Assembly (NCBI GenBank): GCA_031772625.1
Contig: CM062819.1
Span: 822,283,503 to 822,347,502, forward strand
Length of the DNA: 64,000 nt
DNA from: Pinus tabuliformis
Taxonomy: Eukaryota; Streptophyta; Pinopsida; Pinales; Pinaceae
Direction of reading: 5' to 3'
Every line of letters begins with the position of its first letter. Position 1 is the first letter of the stretch. Shown here in pieces: positions 1 through 11,044 of the stretch. A model generated the notes under the pieces. That model was given only the letters and a program-made list of their open reading frames with translations, was not told the origin of the DNA and ran no database searches. A program made the translations under genes and the position numbers.

Positions 1-208
1 TCACCCAGTTTTATATTAATACCCATTAATATTTTAATTTTCCTAAGTTTAGACTTAGGAACTCCATTAAAAATATTAATTATTTTAATATCTCTCTAAC
101 TAGGTGGAATTTCCCCAAACCATTTCTGGGTCTTGGAGATCTCATGTGCTTTAGCCTCTCCACCAATTTTCATGGCTAGAGCACATCCGATGCTACCACA
201 AATCAACA
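1..208 (-). repeat. 3' LTR of element A (partial)
   Basis: The first 208 bases match 3052-3259 with few differences and end in CA, followed directly by a minus-strand polypurine tract. About 800 bases of this LTR lie before the window. Related LTR ends occur at 57600-57831 and, more diverged, at 15650-15846. Confidence 0.88.
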
Positions 209-218
209 CTCCCTCTTA
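209..218 (-). other. Polypurine tract of element A
   Basis: On the minus strand the sequence is TAAGAGGGAG, directly before the LTR start TGTTGATT. This is the expected plus-strand priming site of an LTR retrotransposon. The same tract occurs at 57833-57842 in element C. Confidence 0.8.
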
Positions 219-777
219 GCGAGGAATGTGCTCTAGTAATGCTCCACCACTGAACATCACACTGATCCTTCCGCACTGGTACCTGTGTTGATGCTTGGCC
301 TGCTGCCCAACATCCACTGCACTACTACTTCCTGTACTACTGCCCATGGCTCTACCATTGCCACTGCTACATCTGTACTACAACTCCCTCTCAACATCAC
401 TACCACTGCTAACTGCTGCATTGCAACTTAGTTACCGAGAAGTAAGTAACTGATGCTGAAGCTACCTCTGCTGCTATCCTGTGCTCCCTCTGTCACCTGT
501 GCGCTGCTACAAACACCTCTGTGCCTCTCGCACTGCTGCAACCACCTCTATGCCTCTTTGCACCACTGTAACCACCTCTGTGCCTCTCGCACTGCTGCAA
601 CCCCCACTGTGTTGCTATAGACCTCTGCACTCTAGCACTGCCTTGTCCTTCATCGCATCTTGCTTCTATTGACACCCATCATCTTGCTACTGTCATTCGG
701 GGCTCCTGTAGCCGGATATGATCCAAGGGTTTGGGTACCTCAAGGATCCTGCTCCTCATCTTCTGTAGTCCTCCTGA
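219..777 (-). other. Trailer of element A, TGC/CTG-rich, no gene
   Basis: This stretch lies between the gag stop and the polypurine tract. It is rich in TGCTACTGC/CTGCTGC-like words and in repeated short phrases (for example cctctgtgcctctcgcactgctgcaa-like units near 520-600). The short open frames here arise from this low complexity. The equivalent region of C (57843-58413) has the same character. Confidence 0.6.
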
Positions 778-1641
778 CTATAACTCGATGTCACCCCAAC
801 TCTTCTCTAGAGGTGCATGAGCACTCATGGCATAGTCGTCATCAGCCTCGTCTCCTTTCTCCGCCTTAGCCAGAGCTACCTTGGAGTCAGAAGCCTCTCC
901 CTTATTCTTCTTCCTGGGACACTGGGTTGCATAATGACCAAACTCCCCACAATGGAAGAACTTTACCTTGGAGATGTCCTTCTTCTTCCTCTTCCCCTAC
1001 TGTCCCGCAGATGCCAGAGCCACATCCTCCTCTTTCTTGATTCGACCTCCTTTGTTGCTACTCCTCGCCTTGGTCAATCATTTGATCTCTTCTTGGCAAA
1101 GAGCTGCCCACATCTCTTCCCATCCCAGAAGAGTAGCTCTGCGCAAAATGCCTTGGACAAATGTCTCCCACTCCTTGGAGACTGCATTCAGGACGGTCCT
1201 CACCATGAACTCCTGATCTGGCGTGGCCCCTATGCAAGTAAGTTGGTCCCGAATCTCCTGCAATATAAGGAGGTATAGATCTATTTGCTCCCCATTCTGC
1301 ATTTGATACGACCACAACTGATTCTCTAATAGCATCTTCTGCTGCACAGAAGTGCCCTGATACAATGTCATCAAAGTATCCCACATCTCCTTTGCCGTGT
1401 TATTTACAACAATATGTGGTACGACATGATCCTTGACCCCATCAAGGATTATGAACTTTGCTTTCGCCATTGCATCCTCATACTTGTCATTATCAACTGG
1501 GTCTTCTGGGATAGCCACGGTTCTTAAGGCGAAGTCCTTGATGCGATGCCTATCCAGGACTGACAGGATACTGGCCTTCCAGATGACAAAGTTGGAAGCC
1601 CCGTCCAACCTGTCTTGATCCCTCAGTCTGTTTACTGCCAT
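778..1641 (-). pseudogene. gag: Copia gag of element A, with in-frame stops
   Basis: The frame starts at ATG 1641 and runs to TAG at 778-780, about 287 codons. The first 187 residues form the copia UBN2/DUF4219-type capsid region, with a SNFVIWKASI start and LILQEIRDQLTCIGA in the middle. A TGA at 1078-1080 replaces the tryptophan seen in copy C (residues RW). A second stop follows near 1005-1010. The zinc knuckle near 915-950 reads FHCGEFGHYATQC, so the first cysteine of CX2CX4HX4C has become phenylalanine. The protein ends WGDIEL then stop, with no protease behind it. The same ending in two other copies suggests that this is the family's natural gag end, not local truncation. The role of gag would be to form the virus-like particle and bind RNA; this copy is dead. 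Confidence 0.85.
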
Positions 1642-2227
1642 CTCTGCTCCTCTTCTGGACTCCCTCTGGGTTTCGACTTTCCTCCTGGAAATCTCCCGCT
1701 AAGTCCTGATTTCCCTGTTGGAAATCTTCCCGCCAAATGTCGAACGGCTCCTCTTCAATTCTCTTTGCAATTGGAACTCGGATCTGGATTTCTTGGCTAG
1801 AAATCCGTCAAGGCAGTGACTCCCTCTGCCTTGGTTCTGTCCCGTTAGGTATTGTTCTGCTTTGACAGAAACAACACCCCACCAACTTCCCAATCCACAA
1901 TATGCCCACAGTTGCCTAGGCCCCAACAACTGAAGAAACTGAGCCTTCCAACTTCGCGCAATCCATGCAAAGGTTGAATCACTCCTCTGGCCAACTGCGT
2001 CAAGCCTACCTGGCTGAGTAGGATGACGTGGCTCTTCGTGAGCCTCTTCTGCCATTTTCTGCCTCTGCGCTGGCCCTCTCTTTGGCTCGAAATGATGACG
2101 TAGGCCCTTTTGTGTCACTTCTTCTCTACTGCCTTATGCTTAGGAGCAGCTCTGTCTCTTGGGACAACTGCTACTGTTGCAAATTTCCGATATCGCTGAT
2201 GCCTTCAGTCCTCCTGTGATCTGTAAT
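1642..2227 (-). other. 5' leader of element A
   Basis: This is untranslated DNA between the primer site and the gag start. It is about 590 bases long with no supported coding frame. It contains several short open frames on both strands that show no similarity to known domains. Confidence 0.55.
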
Positions 2228-2239
2228 GCTCTAATACCA
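2228..2239 (-). other. Primer binding site of element A
   Basis: On the minus strand it reads TGGTATTAGAGC, one base from the copia primer site complementary to plant initiator tRNA-Met (TGGTATCAGAGC). It abuts the LTR end. Confidence 0.85.
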
Positions 2240-3259
2240 TGTTGAAATTTCTAAGTCTGACACATTAGAAATCCCTACTACATTATCTGGTTTATTTCTC
2301 CTACTTGTTTATTCCATTAACAAGTTATTTATACATATAAATATCAAAAATAATAAAAAATGCAACCTTAACTCATGTACAGATCAACCGCTGAAAAACA
2401 CTGAGACAAACACACAAGGGACATCGTTATTTTTTGGACAATTGTCCCCAGAAAAACCCAATGCGGGAAAACCGGTGCAACAGTTTCGAGGGTTTTATTA
2501 TTATGTAGATTTATTGAGTACAACTAGGGTGATGAACTGGCTCACCCAACAAAGATTGTTACACGACAGTAATACCTCTTCTCGGAGACAAATATTCAGC
2601 AAGTCTGCCCCACGAAAATCCTTCCGACGCTTCTCCAAGGCTCTGCGTTAGCCCTGCTAGCCTCAACGTAGCTCTAGAACCCTCTGCGTCAGCTCTCTGG
2701 CCTTCTGCGTCACCCACACAGGCCCCTTAGCCTCTGCGCAGTCTCTAGCTGCCTCTGCGTGGCTCCTGCTGCCTCTGCGTAGCCTCTTCAGTCACTGTGC
2801 TGACCCTCTGTTGCTATCTCTGCCTCTTTGCTCTATACTCACTGCTCTTTGCTGCAACAGATCACTTGTTCGAATTTTCTCAGCAAGCCCCGCTCCAGAA
2901 AATCGAACTGACTGATCAATCTTGATGTATCTCCAACTGACCCTCAAACCTCCTCTTATACTTTTCTTGTTGAGTCTTCAGTGACCGAGATTAAGTCTCT
3001 AATCAATGGCTAAGATTAGATTTGGCTTGATCCATGTCATTTAGAACATTTTCACCCAATTTTATATTAATACCCATTAATATTATAATTTTTCTAAGTT
3101 TAGATTTAGAAACTCCATTAAAAATATTAATTATTTTAATATCTCTCTAACCGGGTGGAATTTCCCCAAACCATTTCTGTGTCTTGGAGATCTCATGTGC
3201 TTTAGCCTCTCCACCAATTTTCATGGCTACAGCACATCTGATGCTACCACAAATCAACA
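2240..3259 (-). repeat. 5' LTR of element A (1020 bp)
   Basis: On the plus strand it begins TGTTGAAATTTC and ends AAATCAACA. The inner end abuts the primer site and the outer end breaks the reading frame of B. A minus-strand TATA-like box (GTATAAGAGG) lies at about 2953-2965. An internal phrase, aaaacccaatgcgggaaaac, recurs in several LTRs of this window and marks a common LTR lineage. Confidence 0.88.
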
Positions 3260-5650
3260 CTTACATTCTTCAATTCGACCTTCCTCACCTGTCAAGAGAA
3301 GATCATCTACATATAGAAGAATGATTACAGGTTCACCATCTACAAACTTAATATAAAGGTTCGAATCAACAAAGCTTTTTGTGAAGCCTATTCTTTGTAG
3401 GTATGCATCCATTCTAGCATACCATGCCCTTGGTGCTTGCTTGAGGCCATATAATGCTTTCTTCAATCTGCAAACATATGCCTTCCTGTCTTTAACTTCG
3501 AATCCCAAGGGTTGCTCTATATAGACTTCTTCATCTATTGTGCCATTCAGAAACGCAGCCTTGACATCCATTTGGTGGATGTTCCATCCCATCGATGCTG
3601 CCATAGAGACTAATGATTGGATCATTGTATATGTTGCTATTGGAGAAAATGTCTCTTCATAGTCGATGCCTTCATGTTGAGAGAAGCCCCTAGCCACAAA
3701 TCTTGCTTTATACTTATCCATACTTCCATCAACGACATTTTTGATCTTATAGATCCACTTGGAAGTAACCACATATTTGTCTTTAGGCCTAGGTACGATC
3801 TCCCAGACTCCATTCTTCATTATAGATTGATACTTTTTATTGATGGCATCTTTCCATTCCTGATTGTTTACAACCTTTTCAAAAGTGGATGGTTCTGCTT
3901 CTATTAGTTTTGTCATCTATGCAACATACCCAAAATATCTTTTGGGTTCCTTGCTTTCTCTAAAAGATCCTTTTGCTGCCTCATGACCTTCTGCATCAAG
4001 TAGAGTAGATTTCAACCAATTAGGCCGTTTTCTAGTTTGATGGATGACCACAGGTTGAATAGGCTCATAGGGACCTTCTTCTTCATGGTGTGATACTTCT
4101 TCCCCTTTGTTAACTTCCTCCTCAAATATCTGAAGTTCTTCATCATCAGAGTCTATGGAAAGTTCCTTTGATTTTTGAATGCTATGCTTTCATCAAATAT
4201 GACATCACGAATGACTTCTATGTGATGTCCATCTTTCATGTAGATCGTATAAGCTTTTGATGAGTTTCTATACCCAACAAATGTTCCCTTCATGTCAGAA
4301 GGATCCAACTTCTTTCTTTTGTCCTTTGGTATATGGATATATACAGGACACCCAAAGATCTATAGATGGCTTCTTTCTAGTGAACGTTTCTTCCAGAGTT
4401 TTGTTGTCTAGAGATTTGTGGGGAATTTGATTCTGAATGTAGACAACTGTCTTCGTGGCTTCCCCCCCACAGAATCTTAGGTAGATCCTGATCGTGTAAC
4501 ATTGCTTTTACACTTTCTTCAATGGATCTATTCTTTCGTTTTGCAACTCCATTTTGATCGGGATTGTATGGGACTATCAACTCCCTCTTAATCCCAGACT
4601 CCTTACAGAATGCTATAATTTCTTTGGATGTATATTCCCCTCCATTATCAGATCTTAATATCTTGATTCTTTTTCCTATAAGGTTTTTCACTTCTGCTTT
4701 GAATTCTTGAAATTTTGAAAATACTTCGTCCTTGGTTTTCATTAAGTAAAACCAGGATTTTCTCGAATGATGATCAATGAATGTGACATAATACAGATGA
4801 CCTCCAAGAGATTTAGGAGTCATAGGGCCACTGACATCGGAATGATTGAGATCAAAGATTTCTTTTGAACGTGAAGCACTGCTTCCAAATGGTCTCTTGG
4901 TATTCTTGCTCAATGCACATCCCTTACAAACTCCTTCGTGATCTTCCTTTAGATTCAGAATTCTGTCTACCATGGAACTTAGAGTTGGAAGGATTTTGAA
5001 ATGTCGATGACCAAATCTTCCATGCAAGTGTTCACATGGGCTAATTTCAATGTGAACCAGGGCTTGGGCCATAGGAGACATTAGTTTGTAAAGGCTTCCT
5101 TCTCAAATGCTAATGACCTTAGCTTGATCTATACTTGAGTCTTTACTCCATACAACGACCTTACCATCAATGAAAGCTACTCTATCACCCTTTTCTTCTA
5201 GACTTGAAATGGAAAGTAAATTCTTGTGCAAACCTGGGACAAATAGAATGTTGTTGAGGTGAATGTTGCTTCCATCTTCCAGCTTTATGGAGGTTGATCC
5301 AATACCTTTCATGGGATAGCTCTTGTTATCTCCAAGTTCCATTGAATAAGCGTATTTTCCTTTTGATAAGGTCTTCAATTGATTGGAGTGGCCAGTCATG
5401 TGCCTTGATGCACCACTATCAATTACCCAAATGTCTTCATCTTGGAATGTGCCAGAGAGAGCTGAGAAGAGACCTTCATCCTTTTCTTTGATTGATACCT
5501 TCTTTGTAGAAAATAAGAAACTCCATGCTTCCTTGATACTTTTCTTGAGATGGCTTGCAATCTTCTTGATGAATTTCTTCACTGTAGAGATCTTCATGAT
5601 GCCCTTTGATGACCTTAGCTCCGTTACCATGTTGAGAATTCAATAGGGCA
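3260..5650 (-). pseudogene. pol: Copia relic B: gag tail, protease, integrase, N-terminal reverse transcriptase
   Basis: Reading down the minus strand there is a degraded gag end, then protease with IDSGASRHMTG (about 5430). The GAG-pre-integrase segment and integrase follow (5081-4377), then reverse transcriptase (3916-3260), which ends just after YVDDLLLTG where element A inserted. Integrase keeps its first two aspartates (SDVSGP, SDNGGEY), but the third catalytic residue has changed from E to K (GVAKRKNRS). Frames break after about 5100, near 4463-4470 (a run of C), near 4190 and at a stop before 3916. The rest of the reverse transcriptase and RNase H must lie before position 1. The element is dead. 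Confidence 0.85.
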
Positions 5651-6590
5651 GTGAATATGTTAATTCTCTTTAACTTGATAACTGTTTGTGTTACCTTTAC
5701 TTTAATAGCTTTGTTCCTTATTATTATAGGGTGAGATACATCAAACATCTATCAAAACAATAAGAATAATGACACAGTGTGTAATTACCCACCTATAACT
5801 ATAAATAAAGTACGAATATTAGCATACATACAAGACCTCCATACGATAGCTACGTATGCATGGACCCGCATGTATCGCACTATATATAAGCTGGTTACTA
5901 CAGGAGGAGATATAAATTAAGGTAATGAATTAATACCTCACCAGAATATCATATATATGATAAATCCTTAAACTAAAAGAAAATGTTAATTTTAATTTAC
6001 AAATTAAAATTTAAAATTAAAATTAATAAAATAATAATTAAAATTAATTAAAATTATAAACTAAATAAATCAAATTAATTTATTAAAATAATAATAAACT
6101 TTAATCAAATAAAATCTACGTATCCACATAAAATCAACAAATCAAATGAGATTTGATTTTATAAAATTACACGTAACAAAACAATGACACGGAGATGGGA
6201 TGAAGATGGTGGACGAAGAACTAAAAGGAGGAAGGAAATCTTGAGAAGGGGGGGAGGAAAAACAGAGAACAATTTTAACACAGAGATATAAACACTCTTG
6301 AGTCTTGATTGTACTGGAGTTTTTGGGCACGAGGGATCAGATTGCTTCGATTGGAAAGCATTCTGAGACTGAGTACCTATGTTGTACCCAATTCGGGAGG
6401 GTGGTTTTGGCCGTTTTGGTAACACAGCCAGAACAAGAATTGCAGCAGAACAACTGCAGTAGAGCGAATTGTATCAGAACAATTGCAGTAGAGTAGACAG
6501 GTTGGTATTCATTAGATTAATTATTTAAATTCAGTCTTTAAATTTCATGTTCTGGTATTTTGAAATTAATTTGAAATTAAGGCTCCTACA
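5630..6590. repeat. LTR-like block, orientation uncertain
   Basis: The block starts TGTTGAGAATTC and ends GGCTCCTACA, giving TG...CA ends over 961 bases, and the middle is very AT-rich. A plus-strand primer-site match (TGGTATTAGAGCC) begins four bases after the right end. A weaker minus-strand match (TGGTAACGGAGC, 5617-5628) touches the left end. It is either the 5' LTR of a plus-strand element inserted in B, or the 5' LTR of B. The left boundary is uncertain because B's gag-like frame may run a little past 5630. Confidence 0.4.
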
Positions 6591-6593
6591 TTC

Positions 6594-6606
6594 TGGTATT
6601 AGAGCC
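6594..6606 (+). other. Possible primer binding site
   Basis: TGGTATTAGAGCC matches the initiator tRNA-Met complement with one change and follows an LTR-like CA end by three bases. No gag frame follows, so it would belong to a degraded plus-strand element. Confidence 0.45.
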
Positions 6607-8477
6607 ATCTCAAACTCTCGGACCTGTTAAAATAAGGTTACAGTTGTATTTAATAAGAATTATAAATACTGTAATCAGAATTATTTCAAAATTTTATATT
6701 AGATTTCTGTGTATCCTTCATTCTGCTCAGACCAGGAAACCTTAAGTGCATATGCAGTATCTGCAGACTTCAATTGGATTTTGTTAAAAACCTTAGTTTT
6801 AGGAACACCGAATTTAATAGGACACTCTTCCTTATAGTACCGCCCTTGATTCTCTTCTCAACATTAGGCTATTGGGTTAATGGAACCCTGATTCTTTACC
6901 ACAAAATATCCTTGACAATAGTATTATTCTGTTCTTTAAAGAAATAAATTGCCGTTAACAGTAGGGTTCGAAGCTTCCTGGGCATAGCCTAAACAGATTT
7001 CAAGTCTGTCTTTTAATGTCTTGAACATAACAAAAGTCCCAAACAGAAGTAACTAAGGCTGCATGTGCTCTTTTCTAATTGCCATGAAGCAGCAACATTT
7101 AAAATGATGGGTTCTTCCGAAATTGCTACTGAGTTTGTTATATTTCTCTCCTTGCAAAAGATACCGCGTCGTTCCAATTGAACGTAATACTAACGGAGGC
7201 AACAATACTTTGTATTCGTATCCCTGCGTAGGAGATTATCCTTACATGTGTGAATGGTAGTGCTTTTACGGTAATAGAACCTGTGACTTCAAGAGCAATC
7301 TCATTAGTAATGATGTTCAGCCGACGCAAAGGTTGATGTGGTGATGAGATTTAGATGTTGAACTGCAAGGATTTTCTGGGCACATCAAGCCGAGTCAAGG
7401 CTGGTACGCACATGATGAAAGGAGTATTGAGGAAGACGTTCTGAATGCAATCCGAAGAAATGAAATTTTGGAGCACCGCCCTTAATTTTTTTAGTAGAAG
7501 CCTGCTGCTAAATCGAACTCATGACCTCCGATGTGGTATTTATAATAGATCTCCGGAAGTAAATGAGCAATACAGTCAGTCAATCACAACAATATCAAAA
7601 GTTCGATAGCATAGACTGAATCCCCTTCAAAAACCCACTCCAGTTCGACACCCGCCCAGCTAAACGACTGAGTGTTAAGTTATGCGTATGGTCTGTATGC
7701 CTTGTGGGCTCTTGTGTTAAAGGCCTTCGTTACATCGTGACTTATGGCCAAAATTAATGCTCGATTCATGGATATAAGCCACCGTGTGAATGAAATGACG
7801 ACCCATCCATAGCATTCAGGGGCGGAGGCCTTGGCACCTACGAACGGTTAAAGGCCCGATGCTCCAATAATAAACGGGAATAGAGCCCAGCAATATTATT
7901 TCATATCATTGGGCTCCACCATAAACTAGGCCGAGGACCCAGATTTATTATATAATTTCCGTAGTATCTAATCATTATTTTTTTATTATGTTTGAAGTTC
8001 AATAATTTAAATTTTGCAAAGTAAATTAAATAAACATTATGACTTCATGAATTGATGGTGCAAATAATAGAGAAATCTAATATATATATATAGATATATA
8101 TAAGTCAAAACACAATAACAATGAAAGTCAGAACATTAGAAAACGAGAAAACGTGGTTATGGCATTGTAATAATTCAGACAGACACTTGCTTTTAAAAAA
8201 CATTCATAGATATATTTAATATAAGCAGTCTTTTAAATTAATAAAACCCTAGAAACATAGAATCGCATCCATCGGTCTATTCTCAATAGTTTATCACTTG
8301 GTAGAGAATAAAGAGAGTAACTCACTGTCACATGAATTAAAGGAGAATAACACAGAAAATTTGTAGGTGGAAACAAACCAAAATCATTACCACCTTAGAT
8401 AGAGGACCTCATGATTCAGAGAAAAACCTTATTTTATACTAAATGAAGTAAAATATTGCCACTTCACACAACAGAGT

Positions 8478-8532
<55 letters not shown>

Positions 8533-9838
8533 ATAAAATTGATTGAAGTTATAAGGTTGAAGTTTTGTGAGTTCATAAACTTCTATAGTCATAGTTTTGT
8601 GGTTACTTTTGTGAAAATTTTAAAGGTTATAGTTTTTTTTTGAAACTATAATACTTGGGATTATTGTTCAAAAAGGTATTTTAAATTTATATTAAAAATT
8701 GGAGTGATTTAAAAAAAAGAAATATTTCAAACTCATTTATTATAAATTTATAAATTTATAACATAATTAGGCATATTTTAACTTTCTTTAGTTTTCAATA
8801 CCTTAATAATTTTGGTAATTAGAACTCTGGATAAAATAAAATGATGAAAGGTCAATGACCCACCAAAACCATAATAAGATTAGAAAACACAAGGCAAATT
8901 ACAAAGTAATATTATGATCTATGAAAACCCATGCATTTTACTAAGAACTATTACGCATTTTGATAGAACATCATGCATTAGGACAAGGAGGTAGCAGTAC
9001 CACCCTCCTTGACCTTGGTACCAGTAAGACCTGCCTAGCAGGTAAAAATAGCAAAAAAACTATACCGTTTGTGAGCTTGAATTTGCAAAATTATACATAT
9101 TAAATCTAAAAGTATACCTCAGATTCTCATAATTATAATTATATGTTTAGGAAAAGCTACGATAGTAAGGACATATCAACGATAAAGCTGTTAACAATCA
9201 TCCCAAGGTATTTGGATTAATGCCTAAGGGTCTTCCAACTTATTAATATCATGACCACGCTATTCATTTGTAGACGGGAAGTGTACCAGAGATAAATGAA
9301 GAAGGGAAAAATCATACTAGAATTAGAAACAATCCTTGAAACAAGGATTAAGCAGCCAAGTAACCCAACAATTGTGGAATACATCATCAAATAGAAGAAC
9401 CTACTAGTGGAAGAGATGACTTATTCTTGCAAAATCACTTGAAGTTAGTCAAGTGTTTAGGACAACACTTGTTTGAAGTGGAAGGGCATGTTAAGTCGTA
9501 TATAAGCTCCATATTAACCTTAAAACCCCTTTTTAAGCCCTAGATATTGAGTGATTACATTTCTATTGTTATATTGTTATGTAGGCTAGAGCCCCTTATG
9601 GTTCCATTTTATTATAATTGTACTCCGTGTTTCCTATATATACTAAAGAGACTTTGTCTTAGAATCACCAATTATTTTCTTGTACATTGTATTCATTGTA
9701 AAATGATGTTTTCCCCTCGAAGAGGACTGCAATGATTCGTTTCTTATCATTTTTAAAGTGCAAGGTTCTCTTTTTTTGTAAGTTCGATAGTGGTGAGGCT
9801 ACATCATGGTCATGTCCAAGAATAACACCCGAAATAGG
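6607..9838. other. Non-coding AT-rich region
   Basis: I see no supported gene here. A minus-strand B-box-like phrase (GGTCATGAGTTCGATT) at about 7513-7530 could be a SINE remnant. From 7930 on, the DNA is mostly A/T with a long AT microsatellite at 8480-8524 and shorter ones near 8080. No terminal repeats or coding frames with family resemblance were found. Confidence 0.5.
8480..8524. repeat. (AT)n microsatellite
   Basis: An uninterrupted AT run of about 45 bases inside an AT-rich intergenic stretch. Confidence 0.95.
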
Positions 9839-9910
9839 GCGGGGAATTGAATGGGTGACTTAATACCTAGGAGTGCCTTAACAATGCACCCAATCACCGT
9901 CTATCCAAGA
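9839..9910 (-). mobile_element. tRNA-derived SINE head, copy 1
   Basis: On the minus strand an A-box-like segment (GGTGATTGGGTGCATTG, 9898-9882) is followed about 25 bases later by a B-box-like segment (GTCACCCATTCAATTCCCC, 9859-9841). The spacing fits an internal RNA polymerase III promoter. The copy at 10451-10520 aligns with it along the whole segment, including the central ACTCCT. The SINE body and tail were not delimited. Confidence 0.5.
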
Positions 9911-10450
9911 CCCCGTGTAATTTTTTTAAGGTGCAAGGTTGATAACACATTGAAGTTAGTATTGATTTTTAGTTTAATCTCCCTCTTTTTTCAACAAGAA
10001 AAAAATTCATCTTCGAGGAAGTAAAAATGTTTCATCTCCACCCTTTTCTTTTCAAGGATAATTTTTTTTTTCAACGATTATTTAGCTGAGAAAATCACAC
10101 AGAAAACTCAAAAGTAATACCTCTTATGCTGCCCTTTTCTTGTCAGCATCTAAACATGTGAGTGTGATCCACGTGTGAGATTTCTTGTTTTGTTCTCTAG
10201 TACTTACTACGTGCTTGCATTTGGGCTTGCTTCTGCATCTCTGTCTTTGCAGCACATCAAGCCATGTGGTGATAGTTGACTGTGATGGGGAGCCATCTTC
10301 TTCCTTTATCCCCTTACTCTGGTTCTTGCTCCAATTTCCAGCACACCTTGACATCTACACCCTATGCTCAACAGGGTTTAGTATCTGCAATACTTCTTTT
10401 ATATCCTGTATTTCTATTAGCAAATAAGTTTTCTTTTAGTTAACTAGACC

Positions 10451-10520
10451 TACAAGGTTTTGAACCGGTGACTTTCACATAAGGAGTTCCTCAACAGTAC
10501 ACTCTATCACCAAATATTCA
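10451..10520 (-). mobile_element. tRNA-derived SINE head, copy 2
   Basis: The minus strand has an A-box-like segment (GGTGATAGAGTGTACTG, 10511-10495) and a B-box-like segment (GTCACCGGTTCAAAACC, 10472-10456). It aligns with the 9839-9910 copy in the same orientation, which argues for one SINE family and against chance boxes. Confidence 0.55.
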
Positions 10521-10972
10521 ACACCGCTTGGGCTGTTAACAAATTAGTTATCTCTTCTCACGCTTTTAGTAGAGTAGTGTTTGGCATTGCTTTCACACTC
10601 CCACTATGTACTTATGATAGCTGTAGTTTGGAGTCCCATTGACTAATTTTGTGGTCATGCATTGGACATTAATCAAATAATCTTATCTTATCTTATTACA
10701 TAAATTGCGTAAGTTATATGTCCTTTTTATATTCTTTTTGTGTTAGTTGTTTAATACTGGTCTCCATGTAATCCTGCCAAGTGATTGGAATTAACTGTAC
10801 TTGAAGCATTATGCAACATCAATTTTGATTGCTTGAAGTTTATATGCTCACATGGCTCGTCTATCTAAAGAATGGACTGCCAAAATTCAACTTATTGCAT
10901 TTTTTTTCCTTTCCTTTCATTCCTTTGTTTTGATTGTTATTGTGCCTGTTGAATTGCAATTTGACTCTACAG

Positions 10973-11044
10973 AAAATGGGAATGTTGAAAGAATCTCTCA
11001 GGGATTGCAGTCGTGCTATTAAGCTCCATCCATCATACTCAAAG
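10973..11044 (+). CDS. Isolated exon encoding a tetratricopeptide (TPR) segment
   Basis: A 72-base open segment is preceded by a long pyrimidine-rich tract ending CTCTACAG and followed by the donor GTAATG. It encodes exactly 24 residues, including GMLKESLRDCSRAIKLHPSY. The spacing of G, A and P with DC and AI fits the second helix of a TPR repeat and its linker. TPR proteins are helical scaffolds for protein partners. No flanking exon of the same gene was found within several kilobases on either side. It is either part of a gene with very long introns or a captured or decayed gene fragment. I do not recognise the exact gene. Confidence 0.5.

Larger units (their letters stand above)
1..3259 (-). 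mobile_element. Copia element A: non-autonomous, gag-only LTR element (3' LTR truncated by window edge)
   Basis: On the minus strand the order is 5' LTR (2240-3259), primer site (2228-2239), leader, gag (1641-778), trailer, polypurine tract (218-209) and 3' LTR (208 downward, cut by the window start). The internal region is only about 2 kb and holds gag but no protease, integrase or reverse transcriptase. The 208 visible bases of the 3' LTR closely match the outer end of the 5' LTR (3052-3259), which fixes the boundaries. It interrupts the reverse transcriptase of copia relic B, so it inserted after B. The outer target duplication should be 3260-3264 (CTTAC); its partner lies outside the window. 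It resembles the TR-GAG class of plant non-autonomous elements. Confidence 0.85.

Noticed and set aside
481..672. Leu/Thr/Cys-rich open frames on both strands
   Set aside because: They follow a TGC/CTG low-complexity trailer of element A and have no equivalent conserved frame in copy C.
8480..8524. AT run as origin or matrix-attachment element
   Set aside because: It is a simple microsatellite. Nothing in the sequence shows a function.
10124..10354. 76-codon minus-strand open frame with basic C-terminus
   Set aside because: No recognisable motif and no splice or promoter context.
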